From NCBI GenBank assembly GCA_016712745.1, contig JADJQN010000003.1, positions 1,683,501 to 1,747,500 on the forward strand: DNA of 64,000 nucleotides, given 5' to 3'. This document shows, piece after piece, positions 26,504-35,507 of this stretch. The notes beneath the pieces were generated by a model that was not told the DNA's origin, ran no database searches, and was given only the letters and a program-made list of their open reading frames with translations. Made by a program: the position numbers and the translations under genes. Positions within the stretch are counted from its first letter, which is position 1; each line of letters begins with the position of its first letter. The stretch is from Sandaracinaceae bacterium. Lineage in GTDB: Bacteria > Myxococcota_A > Polyangia > Polyangiales > JADJQN01.

Positions 26504-26902
26504 TCAGTAGTTTTGCTTCACTGCCGCGCCTGCTCCACCTTGTTCGGCAGTGACGCCGGGGGTGTTGAACACGAACGCATGAGCGATCTTCCACGCGTGT
26601 CCATCATCGGCGCGGATATGAATGTCGACGGGGCCGGGCTCATCGACCGACGGCGTCGTCATGATAAGCGCTTCATCGTTCTGTACGACGACCTGGGGCG
26701 CTCGCTTGTTTCCGAAGTAGACTGTGTAGCCCACGTCGAGACGAAAGTTATGACCCGTGATGCGGACCTGCTGGTCGCCACCGGTTGAGCCCACGCGCGG
26801 TGCGATGTCGCTGATGCGAGTGTCGCCGCCCTTCTTGCAGCCCGAAACGAGCATCAGGCCGAGTGCTACGAGAGAGCTGGCCATTTTCACGCGCGTCATC
26901 AT
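26504..26902 (-). CDS. IPT/TIG-domain lipoprotein
   Basis: ATG at 26902 follows CGGAGG with six-base spacing. The signal peptide has lipobox VSGC (about Cys22). The remaining 110 residues form a single IPT/TIG (immunoglobulin-like) domain: SDIAPRVGSTGGDQQVRITG, NFRLDVGYTVYFGNKRAP, TPSVDEPGPVDIHIRADDG. The fold is common in cell-surface proteins; binding partner unknown. It lies 44 bp upstream of the CxGxC lipoprotein on the same strand. Confidence 0.8.
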   Translation of the reverse strand: MMTRVKMASSLVALGLMLVSGCKKGGDTRISDIAPRVGSTGGDQQVRITGHNFRLDVGYTVYFGNKRAPQVVVQNDEALIMTTPSVDEPGPVDIHIRADDGHAWKIAHAFVFNTPGVTAEQGGAGAAVKQNY

Positions 26903-27003
26903 CGTTTTCCTCCGCAGAATCACGGGGAGAACGATACGGGTCCTCACGTGTCCGGGTCAACCAAAGAGTCAGGTGTCGAAGCTCCGTGATACGCCGGCAA
27001 GGG

Positions 27004-27819
27004 CTATTCGTCGGTGATTCCGAGGGCTGTGACGTTCCAGGCAAAGGTGTTTGGGCCGCTCGAGAGTGTGGCGCGAATGGTATTGGCGTCGATCCGCATG
27101 AAGCTCAGGTCAGCTGATTTGTCGAACGGCGTCTCAAGCGTGTACGTGCCCGCTTGCGGAATCGGGTCGATCCAGCGCATTTGCACGTGGCTCACAGTGA
27201 GGTCCCACGCACCGCTGCGTCCGGTCCAGTGGCGCTCGCCGTTCACTTCAATCCCGGTGAGCACGCCTTCCGCCAGCGCCGTTTGCGTGATGTCTCCCTC
27301 GCCCGCGCCCTCGCGCGCGTCAGACTCTCGCATCCAATCGTACGTATAGACGACGTGTCTGCTCTGGGCGGCAAGGCTCCATGTCACGTCGGCCTCTCCT
27401 GTGACGACAGCGTCGCCGTCGCTCAGGTCCGTCCAAACGTGATGCACGAGCACGTCACTCATCTCGTTGCGCATGACTGAAATGGAATGGCTGCCGGAGA
27501 AGGTCTTGCCCATATACGAACACGCGCCAGGGTTGACTCCGTACTCAATGGTGAGAGTCGCGGCCTCGAGTGTGACGCGTGCGCAGGGCAGCTGCGATTC
27601 CACAAATGTCTTTAGCTCGCTTGCCGCGTCGTTGACGGCCATACCGATCGTGAAGTGAGTGCCAATTTCGGCACTGCTCGACGTGAGTCCGCTGACCTCG
27701 GCCTCGGCTGCGCTTTCCTCGAGCGACGCACGGGCCTCCGCGGCGGTCAACCCATTCCGACATGAGGTGATGCTCAAGACCACCAGCGCTAGAAGTGACA
27801 GCCGCATCGTTGCATTCAT
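27004..27819 (-). CDS. Lipoprotein, unrecognised beta-rich domain
   Basis: ATG at 27819 has GGGAGG upstream and opens a signal peptide with lipobox ITSC (about Cys20). The 271-residue product is beta-rich with conserved-looking segments (VTLEAATLTIEYGVNPGAC, HHVWTDLSDGDAVVTGEADVTW, IDPIPQAGTYTLETPFDKSA). No family was recognised. It is probably an outer-membrane lipoprotein; 102 bp separate it from the downstream IPT gene. Confidence 0.65.
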   Translation of the reverse strand: MNATMRLSLLALVVLSITSCRNGLTAAEARASLEESAAEAEVSGLTSSSAEIGTHFTIGMAVNDAASELKTFVESQLPCARVTLEAATLTIEYGVNPGACSYMGKTFSGSHSISVMRNEMSDVLVHHVWTDLSDGDAVVTGEADVTWSLAAQSRHVVYTYDWMRESDAREGAGEGDITQTALAEGVLTGIEVNGERHWTGRSGAWDLTVSHVQMRWIDPIPQAGTYTLETPFDKSADLSFMRIDANTIRATLSSGPNTFAWNVTALGITDE

Positions 27820-27919
27820 CGTAGAGCCTCCCGCAAAGGTCCGGAGACTGAGTATGCAACACAATCGTGAGTATTGACCGGCCAACTCCAACTTCGCCTC
27901 GAGAGCCCTGCGCCTGCGC

Positions 27920-27963
27920 GCGATTTCCGCGTGTGAGATGGAAACCTCGCACGCGGAAATCGC
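27920..27963. repeat. Perfect 14-bp inverted repeat downstream of a lipoprotein gene
   Basis: gcgatttccgcgtg (27920-27933) and cacgcggaaatcgc (27950-27963) are exact reverse complements separated by 16 bases. It lies 20 bp past the stop of the gene ending at 27983. There is no T-run on either strand, so it is not a standard terminator. Confidence 0.7.
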
Positions 27964-27982
27964 CGCGCAGACGCATAGCTCT

Positions 27983-28267
27983 TTACGGGACGATCGAGCT
28001 GCACTCAGCCGAGCATGGGAAGATCGCTTCGGTGCACGACCGGTCATCGATGCACGCTTCGCAATCGTCAGCCCCATGCGGGTCGCTGTCGATCATGTCT
28101 TGGCATCGGTTTTCGCAGGCGTCGACGTCGTACGCTTCGTCAAAGCAATCGCGATATCGCGTGCAGATAGCGTTGCAATCCACGGCCTGGTCGATACTGG
28201 CGCAGCCCACCGACGTAGCTGCGATTGAAGCCATCAAAAGTACACACCATGAAATTTTCTTCGCCAT
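27983..28267 (-). CDS. Small Cys-rich lipoprotein
   Basis: ATG at 28267 follows GAGGAATGATC. The 94-residue product has lipobox SVGC (about Cys22) and a mature part with ten cysteines (CNAICTRYRDCF, CENRCQDM, CEACIDDRSC, CSAECSS). No domain was recognised. Part of the minus-strand run of small proteins between 27004 and 29669. Confidence 0.7.
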   Translation of the reverse strand: MAKKISWCVLLMASIAATSVGCASIDQAVDCNAICTRYRDCFDEAYDVDACENRCQDMIDSDPHGADDCEACIDDRSCTEAIFPCSAECSSIVP

Positions 28268-28293
28268 GATCATTCCTCTTTCGTTAAGCATGT

Positions 28294-28482
28294 TCATTCA
28301 GTCGCATCGCGCTCTTGATCGCGATTGCCGGTCGCCGGGGTGCCCGTGTCGTGCGATCCGCGTTCGTGCTCGCCTTCAGGCGACTGCGCATCGTTCGGCC
28401 GAACGCCCACGGACGCTTGCTTAGTGGTCTTCGGCGGCGTGGGTTTTTCTTTATCGCCGGGCTTCGTAGCTTGCATGTTCAT
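28294..28482 (-). CDS. Small hydrophilic protein, unknown
   Basis: This 62-residue protein is highly charged and apparently disordered (KPGDKEKPTPPKTTKQASVG, SPEGEHERGSHDTGTPATGN). Its ATG follows GTGGAGG with good spacing and overlaps, as ATGA, the stop of the upstream small basic reading frame. No signal peptide or domain was seen. Gene status is reasonable given the ribosome site and position. Confidence 0.5.
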   Translation of the reverse strand: MNMQATKPGDKEKPTPPKTTKQASVGVRPNDAQSPEGEHERGSHDTGTPATGNRDQERDATE

Positions 28483-28578
28483 TTTGATCCTCCACGGGAT
28501 TTCGTACGCGAGCTCTTGGCTCGTCCTTTGGTCTTTGCTTTCGTCTTCGCTTTAGACTTTTGAGCGTGTCGTTGCCAT
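28479..28578 (-). pseudogene. Candidate small Lys/Arg-rich protein gene with a one-base shift
   Basis: The ATG at 28578 has AGGAG upstream but its frame stops after eight codons. If one A is removed from the AAAA run about 20 bases in, the frame becomes open for 32 codons, very Lys/Arg-rich (repeated KAKTKAKTKGRAK), and ends in TGA at 28479-28481 overlapping the next ATG. The pattern suggests either a sequencing error in the homopolymer, a frameshifted gene, or programmed +1 shifting. Confidence 0.5.
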
Positions 28579-28601
28579 GTTCCTGTTCTCCTCAAGCGCA
28601 G

Positions 28602-29669
28602 CTATCGATTTGTGGCCTGTGGTGCAGGCGGAAAGATGTCCGAGGCATCTTTGGCCGAACCCAAGCGTAGGTTTTGCTGCTTACGCAGAAGCTGACGTAT
28701 GTAGTCGCCGTGCTCGTTGTCGCGGAAAGCTTCCTTCAAAACGCTGCGCAACTCGGGCGACCAGGGTTGCCCTTCGGTCGACTTGATCGCTTGCGCGAGT
28801 ACGAGCAACGCTGCCTCGCGGCGGTCCGCTTCCTTCGCCGCTGCATTAGCCTTCGCGCGCGTGCGCAAGAGCCATGCGATCAGAAGCACCGCAAGACCAG
28901 CGAGGCCGATGGCCGCCCATCGCACCATGTTCGTGCCGCTTTGAGCCATCTCTTGCAGCTCTGTGAGAATCGTGTCGCGACCTTGCCCTCGCTCATGACG
29001 CACGTCGATCTGTTCGAACGCATCCTGCATACCCAGCACGACCTGAGCAGTCAGCGTTCGCGTCGTTGCGCCGATGGCTTGCTGAAGTTGCGGGTCGTTC
29101 AGCGTCTCGCGCATCGCTGGCATCAGGTCCTCGCGCAGCATCGCGCGGATTTGCGGTCGCACTTCTTCCATGAAGGCCGCAGCGACGGCCGATACCGACT
29201 GGCGCGCGATGTTCGCTACGGCCTCGGCGATGCGATCCTGGTTGCCTTCGCTCAGAGCGTGGCTGATTGACGCGTCGACTGTGCGTCCCACCATCGAGAC
29301 AATCTCGGGCGTGATATTGACGCGCATTTGCTCGCGCATCTCGGAGCCAATCTCGCCCGCAAATGCATGCGCAAACTCGGCGAGCTTGGCTGCGCGCGCT
29401 TCATCGGAAAGGGCATTCAGGGTGCCATCGGTCACGCGCGCCACAAGGCGCTCAGACGCTATCTGAATCTGCGGGCTCTCCAAGATGTGCGCGAGCCTTC
29501 GCTGATTCTCTTCCTCGTCCATGGAGCGAAGTGAGCTTTCGATCGCAGTCGGCGTGGCCTGGCGTGCAATGTCAGCGCCAATCGCGCCCGCTTGATGCGC
29601 GCAGCCTGCGCCTAGCAACGCTGTGCACACCGCTAACGCGACGCTCGTTTTGGTGTGTAGGGAGGTCAT
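28602..29669 (-). CDS. Lipoprotein-like protein with an additional internal TM helix
   Basis: The ATG at 29669 opens a signal peptide with lipobox GAGC (about Cys23). The 355-residue protein has a long helical N-terminal region (residues about 40-240, coiled-coil-like repeats of the type IARQSVSAVAAAFMEEVRPQ) and a single strong hydrophobic helix (about 262-280, AAIGLAGLAVLLIAWLLR) followed by a basic/helical tail. A second membrane segment is unusual for a lipoprotein. No family was recognised. Confidence 0.6.
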   Translation of the reverse strand: MTSLHTKTSVALAVCTALLGAGCAHQAGAIGADIARQATPTAIESSLRSMDEEENQRRLAHILESPQIQIASERLVARVTDGTLNALSDEARAAKLAEFAHAFAGEIGSEMREQMRVNITPEIVSMVGRTVDASISHALSEGNQDRIAEAVANIARQSVSAVAAAFMEEVRPQIRAMLREDLMPAMRETLNDPQLQQAIGATTRTLTAQVVLGMQDAFEQIDVRHERGQGRDTILTELQEMAQSGTNMVRWAAIGLAGLAVLLIAWLLRTRAKANAAAKEADRREAALLVLAQAIKSTEGQPWSPELRSVLKEAFRDNEHGDYIRQLLRKQQNLRLGSAKDASDIFPPAPQATNR

Positions 29670-29988
29670 GATTCGATGTCTCCAGCTCTCGAGGCCCTCG
29701 AGCAATACGTGGGCTCACCGCAAATCTTGGGCCAACGCGGATGCGGCAGAATCCGCCGCATTTAGTTGAGAATCTGGGGCCATTCGCGCCATGTGGTGCG
29801 ATTCGCTACGCCGTGCGGTTACTGCCGTCCCGGCGTCTGTGCTAGTTAGCGCTTCGCGATATCAGCGCGTGCCGCAAATCTTGCGCCTCGCGCACGAACG
29901 TTGCAGACAAGCAGACGCCGTGACGTCCATCCCGCCTCGATCTTCTCGTCCACGCATTTCTTCTCGACCCGCCGGCGAAGGCCGGACA
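29670..29988. other. Intergenic region between divergent genes
   Basis: No gene is seen here. It must hold promoters for both divergent genes. A 7-bp stem-loop (atgcggc at 29741-29747, gccgcat at 29755-29761) is present. The plus-strand frame is open back to 29791 but that part has no coding-like similarity to the permease family. Confidence 0.5.
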
Positions 29989-31182
29989 GTGCGTTTTGAA
30001 TTGGCACCCAAAACCATGGTGCTGATCCTCGTGACACTCGGGTCGCTCTGGCTCGTCGGCGAGCTGTGGGCAGTGGTGTTGGTCATCGTGTGCGCGTCCA
30101 TTCTCGCAGGCACTGTCGCCCCCCTCGTGAGCTGGCTCGAGGCCCATCGCGTGCGGCGACCGTTTGCGATCGCGATTGTATTTGGCGCAATGACGCTGCT
30201 CCTCGTGCTCTGGGGTTTGGCCACCATTCCGACTCTCATCGATCAGATTGCCGATATGGTGCGCAACGCGCCGCAGACCCAGGCCAGGCTCGCCGACCGC
30301 TTCGCGCACAGCCATCTTCTCGCCCCGTGGGCCGATTCGATTCGCAACTTCCGGCTTGGGCACGTTGCTACTCAAGCCACGCCTTCGGCCTTTGCCTTTT
30401 CACTGGGTATCGCGGAAGGGATTGGATACTTCGGCACGACGCTGGTCCTTGCGATCTATCTGATCGCTGACCACGAACGCATCAACGGCTTTGTCTTCGC
30501 TCTCTTCCCCAAGCGCTATCACGTGCGCCTCGCTCGCGTCATGTCGAAGCTCGGAACGATCGTGGGCGGCTACGTTCGTGGACAGGTCATCACATCACTC
30601 TGCATGTTTGTGTTTGCGTTCGTTCTTCTCATGGCGTGCGGAGTAGATCACGCGCTTGCGATCGCAGCCTTTGCTGGCGTCACCGACGTAATTCCATTCG
30701 TGGGCGGACTTCTGGCGATGACGCCGGCTCTACTGACTGCGATCCCGCGCGGCGAAGTAATCCTGATCATCATCTTCGTCTCTATGCTGGTCTACCAAGA
30801 ATTCGAGAGTCGCATTTTGGTGCCGCGCGTTTACGGACGAACGCTCAGGCTACCGTCGGCAGCAGTCATTCTTGCGCTTCTGATCGGTGGCAAGCTCGGC
30901 GGCATTCTCGGTGCCCTCCTTGCGCTGCCGATCGCGGCCGCGATTCGCATGCTCGTCGAAGAGCTACGCGTGGAGTTGCCCGGCGATGACTCCGATCATC
31001 GCGAAGTACTGGCGCGCGACCTCGCGGCGGAGCGCGTCTACGCACTCAAGAGTGCCGGCGCATCTCCAGAAGAGGCCGCAAAGTTAGCAACCGAGCTCGC
31101 CGACGAGGAGGCGCGAGTCGAAGACGCGCTCGTTGTTGACGTCGAGCATGACCGCAAAGTTCCTCCGAAGCCCGTTCATTAG
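29989..31182 (+). CDS. AI-2E family (PerM/YdiK-type) membrane transporter
   Basis: The GTG at 29989 has GAAGG seven bases upstream and gives a 397-residue protein matching family length; longer in-frame extension exists. Multiple transmembrane segments are evident (MVLILVTLGSLWLVGELWAV, VVLVIVCASILAGTVAPLV, TDVIPFVGGLLAMTPALLTA). AI-2E family signatures are present: VGGYVRGQVITSLCM, GVTDVIPFVGG and EFESRILVPRVYGR. Family members move autoinducer-2 or other solutes, possibly sodium; the substrate cannot be assigned. The C-terminus has a hydrophilic extension of about 50 residues. Confidence 0.85.
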   Translation: MRFELAPKTMVLILVTLGSLWLVGELWAVVLVIVCASILAGTVAPLVSWLEAHRVRRPFAIAIVFGAMTLLLVLWGLATIPTLIDQIADMVRNAPQTQARLADRFAHSHLLAPWADSIRNFRLGHVATQATPSAFAFSLGIAEGIGYFGTTLVLAIYLIADHERINGFVFALFPKRYHVRLARVMSKLGTIVGGYVRGQVITSLCMFVFAFVLLMACGVDHALAIAAFAGVTDVIPFVGGLLAMTPALLTAIPRGEVILIIIFVSMLVYQEFESRILVPRVYGRTLRLPSAAVILALLIGGKLGGILGALLALPIAAAIRMLVEELRVELPGDDSDHREVLARDLAAERVYALKSAGASPEEAAKLATELADEEARVEDALVVDVEHDRKVPPKPVH

Positions 31183-31192
31183 GGCGAACCGA

Positions 31193-32266
31193 CTACGCGC
31201 GCGACGCGTTTGCGGCTGCGGCCGGCGCGGAGCTGTTTTTGGCTTTGGGCTCTCTTCGCCCACGGCGCTCGGTGAAGATGCGCGCGAGCTCGGCGCCAAA
31301 CATGAAGATCTGGCCCGAGTAGCCCAACCAAATAAGCACGACAACGATCGAGCCGGCCGTGCCGTAGCCAACACCAACGTCGACCCTCTCGAAGTACTCG
31401 GCGAGGACAATGTTGCCGAGCGTGAATAGTGCGGCCGCGATGGCGGAGCCCGGCAATACGTGCGACCAGCGCGGACGCGTTTTGGGTAAGAAAGCAAAGA
31501 GCGTGGAGAACACGAGCGTCGCTCCCGCAGCGGTGATGACGATGTGTACGACGTGGATAATCCAGGTAATCACGACTGCATTGGGCAACCATCTTTCGGT
31601 TGCGGCGTTCAGCAACGCGTGACCGATCGTTGTAATGCAGAGCATAACTCCCAGCGAAAGGCCGAGACCCGCAGCGATGGAGTGACGCTTGAGCGTATCG
31701 AGCACAGACCTGAAGAAGGGCGTTGTCACATCGACCTTCTCATCCCACACCGCTTCGATGGCACTTGTGAGGTTTGCAAAGACCCGCGACACACCGAATA
31801 CGAAAAGCAGCAGACCAATCACACTAGCTTCGGAACGAAAGGTTCTCGTTTGGGTAAGCCATTGGTCGGCAAGACGGCTCGCTTTGTAGCCAAGGACGTC
31901 GCGCGCCATGGCTATCGCCTCTGCGTGCGCCTGCCCTTCACCGTAAACCCACCCGAGGAGCGCGATCATCACGATCAAAAGTGGAGCAAGCGACAGCAGC
32001 GTATAGAAAGCCAGCGCCGCCCCGAGCAGATCTGACCGGTGCTCTAGGAAGCGATCGTACGCGCATTTGATCGCCTGCCACACGCCTTTCCAGCCGCTCT
32101 GGTCGAGTGAGCTCGCAGGCTTTTGCGTGGGACCCGGCGCAGCCTCGTCGCTCGCGCCGCCCGCCGTTGCGTGGTCGACTAGCTTCTCTTCGCTTGATGG
32201 CAACACGAGACGCTTCGTATCCGTATTCATAGAATTACGCACGCGGGTTGCGAGGCGCTCAGCCAT
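31193..32266 (-). CDS. YihY/BrkB-type inner-membrane protein
   Basis: The 357-residue product (ATG at 32266, four bases after the upstream gene) has several transmembrane helices typical of the YihY/BrkB family: DLLGAALAFYTLLSLAPLLI (residues about 77-96), VIGLLLFVFGVSRVFANLTS, GSIVVVLIWLGYSGQIFMFG. The family was once annotated as ribonuclease BN; its function is uncertain. An N-terminal hydrophilic extension of about 60 residues and a C-terminal Ala/Arg/Lys tail are present. Likely coupled to the upstream small gene. Confidence 0.85.
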   Translation of the reverse strand: MAERLATRVRNSMNTDTKRLVLPSSEEKLVDHATAGGASDEAAPGPTQKPASSLDQSGWKGVWQAIKCAYDRFLEHRSDLLGAALAFYTLLSLAPLLIVMIALLGWVYGEGQAHAEAIAMARDVLGYKASRLADQWLTQTRTFRSEASVIGLLLFVFGVSRVFANLTSAIEAVWDEKVDVTTPFFRSVLDTLKRHSIAAGLGLSLGVMLCITTIGHALLNAATERWLPNAVVITWIIHVVHIVITAAGATLVFSTLFAFLPKTRPRWSHVLPGSAIAAALFTLGNIVLAEYFERVDVGVGYGTAGSIVVVLIWLGYSGQIFMFGAELARIFTERRGRREPKAKNSSAPAAAANASRA

Positions 32267-32270
32267 GCCG

Positions 32271-32672
32271 CTAAGAACGCGGCGCCACTTCGCCAGGCCC
32301 TTGGGGCGAACGCTCTGGTTCTTCGGGCTCAACGCGGACGAGCTCAATGGGCTCGAGCGACTCCGGTGGGGGCGGCGCAACGGCGTTCGTTTCGGATCGC
32401 TTCTCTTCGATGGCAGCCCGCAAAAGAGCTACTGCTTCCTGAAGCGATGGCGCTTCCGCCTCGACGGACATCTCAACGCAACGGGCGATGAAGCCTGCCT
32501 CAGCTGGACGAGCTCGGTAGGTATAGCGGGCCATAAGTGCGAATCGCTTTCCAACGTTACGAACGGCATCAATCCGTGCTGACGGAAGCTCAATGCGATG
32601 AGCGTGCCAAGCCTCGTTCGAGCGATCCCATAACGTTCCTTCGGCGGCGAAGTGCGCGACTCGAGGCGTCAC
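32271..32672 (-). CDS. Conserved-looking small protein, unknown
   Basis: The frame is open over 162 codons; the most plausible start is a GTG near 32672, giving TPRVAHFAAEGTLWDRSNEAW... The next part, KRFALMARYTYRARPAEAGF with CVEMSVEAEAPSLQEAVALL, resembles a HicB-like beta-alpha fold, and the C-terminus is Pro/Glu-rich. ATG at 32534 is an alternative start. No toxin partner is adjacent. Start and function are uncertain. Confidence 0.5.
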   Translation of the reverse strand: MTPRVAHFAAEGTLWDRSNEAWHAHRIELPSARIDAVRNVGKRFALMARYTYRARPAEAGFIARCVEMSVEAEAPSLQEAVALLRAAIEEKRSETNAVAPPPPESLEPIELVRVEPEEPERSPQGPGEVAPRS

Positions 32673-32786
32673 GCCACAGCTGTGACACAGACGCACGTGC
32701 TTGCGCCTTAGGCGCGCGGAAGGCGGCTGCATTCGCGACCTGCGGCGTCGGTGAAGCACGGCATTGTTTGTGCAGTTCTCGCGTGC

Positions 32787-34361
32787 ATGAACACGAATCG
32801 ATACGGCGTTTCAGTGTGGCAAAAGGATGTTCAGCGCACGCGCGCTTACCCGTCGCTCGTACAGGACTTGTCCGCCGACGTCGTAATTGTTGGCGCTGGC
32901 ATCACCGGCCTCACGGCTGCAGCGATCCTCTCGAGTGAGGGAAAGAGCGTCATCGTCATCGAGATGGGCCACGTCGCGCGAGGCGAGTCGGGCAATACAA
33001 GCGCGCATCTGACGGAAGTATTCGACGATCGCTATCACACCATCGCGCGCAACTTCGGGCAGGAGGGTGCGATGCTCGCCGCCGACTCGATGCGTGCTGC
33101 TCTCTCCTTTATCGAGAAGCGGGTGCAGGCAGACGCGATTGACTGCGCCTTCAAGCGTGTTCCGGGCTATCTCTTCTCGGACGACACCGATGACATCGCA
33201 GAGCTTCAGACCGAGCTTACGGCCTTGCTCTCTGTTGGGGTGCACGCCGCATTCGCTGACGGATTCCCGTTGCCGTTTCAGGTCAAGACTGCTCTGCGCA
33301 TCGAGAATCAAGCTCAGTTTCAACCCCTTGCTTATCTCGCTGCACTCGCCCGCTCGGTTACCAACAACGGCGGCAGAATCTTCGAGCAAACACGCGCCAT
33401 CGACTTCGACGACGGAGAGCCCTGCAAGGTAGTTACGGAGCACGGGACGCTGACTGCCAAGCATGTGATCGTCGCCGCGCATGCGCCCGTGTCGAATCGC
33501 GTCGCATTGCTAACAAAGATTGCCGCCTATCGATCGTACGTCACTGCGTGGGAGCTAAAGTCGCCCGTTGCGTCCGGCCTGTACTGGGATACGAAAGACC
33601 CCTACCACTACATCCGCACCTACGAGAGCGGCGACAAAAACTATCTCATCGTGGGTGGTGAAGATCACAAGACCGGCAAAGAGCGGGACACGTTGAGCAG
33701 GTACACAGAGCTTGAGGCGTACACGCGAGCTCGCTTCAGTGTTGGCGAGCTGGTGAGCGCATGGTCCGGGCAGATTCTCGAGTCCGTCGATGGGTTGCCA
33801 TTCATTGGCCTGAACTCCGCATCGGATCACACCTACGTGGCGACCGGTTACGGCGGACAAGGCCTAACGGGTGGAACGATCGCTGGCATGATGCTGTCGA
33901 ACGCGATTCTCGAACGAGCCCAGCCCTGGAAGGATTTGTACGACGCGCGTCGTATCAAGCCAGTGGCGCAGGCGCGTCGTTATGTCTCCGAGAACGTCGA
34001 CTACCCCTCGCATGCGGTCGCCGATCGCTTCGCGCCGGGCGAGGTTACGGACGTGAGCGAGATACCGCGCGGCGAAGGCCGCCTCGTGCGTGCGCATGGT
34101 CACATGCTTGCTATCTACCGCGACCCGGACGACAAGCTGCATGCGCGCTCGGCCGTGTGCACGCACCTCGGCTGCAACGTGAAGTGGAACACGGCGGAAT
34201 CGAGTTGGGATTGTCCGTGTCACGGCGGTCGCTTCGACTGCAAGGGACAAGTGCTCAATGGCCCGCCACTCACTGACCTAAAGGAAATCGACGCCGACAA
34301 AATGCCCGAAGCGAAAGCTGTGAAGGCTGAAAGTCCCGTGGACGCTTCGGAAAAAGCCTGA
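32787..34361 (+). CDS. FAD-dependent oxidoreductase with C-terminal Rieske domain
   Basis: The 524-residue protein has a GMC/DAO-type FAD fold: VVIVGAGITGLTAAAILSSE at the N-terminus and GYGGQGLTGGTIAG near residue 370. The C-terminal 100 residues form a Rieske [2Fe-2S] domain with CTHLGC and CPCHGGRF, giving the Cys/His ligand pairs. Combined FAD-Rieske proteins transfer electrons from a substrate through flavin to the cluster. The gene is divergent from the BrkB operon and 42 bp upstream of ychF. Substrate unknown. Confidence 0.88.
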   Translation: MNTNRYGVSVWQKDVQRTRAYPSLVQDLSADVVIVGAGITGLTAAAILSSEGKSVIVIEMGHVARGESGNTSAHLTEVFDDRYHTIARNFGQEGAMLAADSMRAALSFIEKRVQADAIDCAFKRVPGYLFSDDTDDIAELQTELTALLSVGVHAAFADGFPLPFQVKTALRIENQAQFQPLAYLAALARSVTNNGGRIFEQTRAIDFDDGEPCKVVTEHGTLTAKHVIVAAHAPVSNRVALLTKIAAYRSYVTAWELKSPVASGLYWDTKDPYHYIRTYESGDKNYLIVGGEDHKTGKERDTLSRYTELEAYTRARFSVGELVSAWSGQILESVDGLPFIGLNSASDHTYVATGYGGQGLTGGTIAGMMLSNAILERAQPWKDLYDARRIKPVAQARRYVSENVDYPSHAVADRFAPGEVTDVSEIPRGEGRLVRAHGHMLAIYRDPDDKLHARSAVCTHLGCNVKWNTAESSWDCPCHGGRFDCKGQVLNGPPLTDLKEIDADKMPEAKAVKAESPVDASEKA

Positions 34362-34403
34362 GCGCTGGCGTAATTGGCAGAGTCGTTGTAAATCGCCGCC
34401 ACT

Positions 34404-35507
34404 ATGGCGGTTACGTGCGGCATCGTTGGTCTTCCGAACGTCGGTAAATCGACTCTCTTCAACGCTCTCACGCAGGCTGGCGCGGCCTCGGCGAACTATC
34501 CGTTCTGCACGATTGAGCCAAATACCGGTGTAGTGGACGTCTTTGGTGAGCGCCTGCAGAAGCTTGTCGAGATTGTAAAATCCGAGCGCGTGCTGCCGGT
34601 AGCGCAGGAGTTCGTGGATATCGCGGGCCTCGTGCGTGGCGCATCCAAAGGCGAAGGCCTCGGCAATCAGTTTCTCACGCACATTCGCGAGACCGATGCG
34701 ATTATTCAAGTCGTGCGCTGTTTCGAAGACGGCGACATCACGCACGTTGAAGGTGGCGTGAATCCCGAGCGCGATCTCGAAATCATCAGCACGGAGCTTC
34801 TGCTCAAGGATCTGGATGGCGTCGAGAAGGGCCTCGATCGTCATCGCAAGATGGCCAAGACTGGCACGAACAAAGAGGCGTCGGCCCTCGTGGTCATCCT
34901 CGAGAAAGTCTTCGCGGCGCTGAACGACGGCAAGTGGGCGTCCACTGCGGGCCTCTCCGCAGACGAGAAGTTTCAGATCAAGTCATTCGGCCTCATCACG
35001 CTCAAGCCCATGCTTCTCGTCGGCAACATCGGCGAGAACGACATCGCAAAGCCTGAGAGCAATCCGCATTACGCCAAGCTCATCGAGCTCGCGAAGGCGC
35101 GTTCGTGCCCGGTGATTCCGATCTGCTCCAAGCTTGAAGCGGAGATCCAAGAGTTGCCCGCCGAAGAGCGCCCGATGTTTCTCGAAGAGGCAGGCCTCAA
35201 AGAGCCCGGCCTCAACACGCTTATCCGCGCGTCGTTCCGCTTGCTCGGCCTGCAGACCTATTTCACCGCCGGTGTAAAAGAAGTTCGCGCGTGGACCGTT
35301 CCGATCGGCGCGACCGGCCCGCAAGCCGCCGGCGTCATTCACACCGATTTCGAAAAGGGCTTCATCCGTGCGCAAGCCATCTCCTATGATGACTTCATCA
35401 AGCACAAGGGCGAGCAAGGCGCCAAAGAAGCCGGTCGCCTGCGCTCCGAAGGCAAGGAATACATCGTCCAAGACGGCGACGTCATGCACTTCCTCTTCAA
35501 CAACTGA
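34404..35507 (+). CDS. ychF: Redox-regulated ATPase YchF
   Basis: The 367-residue Obg-family P-loop protein binds ribosomes and hydrolyses ATP rather than GTP. The Walker A motif GLPNVGKSTLFNALT is at residues 8-22, with DIAGLVRGASKGEGLGNQFL (switch/G3) and the C-terminal TGS-like region (FTAGVKEVRAWT, GFIRAQAISYDDF). Length and motifs fit throughout. After its stop begins the gene-free block. Confidence 0.97.
   Translation: MAVTCGIVGLPNVGKSTLFNALTQAGAASANYPFCTIEPNTGVVDVFGERLQKLVEIVKSERVLPVAQEFVDIAGLVRGASKGEGLGNQFLTHIRETDAIIQVVRCFEDGDITHVEGGVNPERDLEIISTELLLKDLDGVEKGLDRHRKMAKTGTNKEASALVVILEKVFAALNDGKWASTAGLSADEKFQIKSFGLITLKPMLLVGNIGENDIAKPESNPHYAKLIELAKARSCPVIPICSKLEAEIQELPAEERPMFLEEAGLKEPGLNTLIRASFRLLGLQTYFTAGVKEVRAWTVPIGATGPQAAGVIHTDFEKGFIRAQAISYDDFIKHKGEQGAKEAGRLRSEGKEYIVQDGDVMHFLFNN

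Noticed and set aside
34362..34400. tRNA-like start (gcgctggcgtaattggcagag) before ychF
   Set aside because: Only a D-arm-like segment is present; no anticodon arm, T-loop or acceptor pairing follows before the ychF start.
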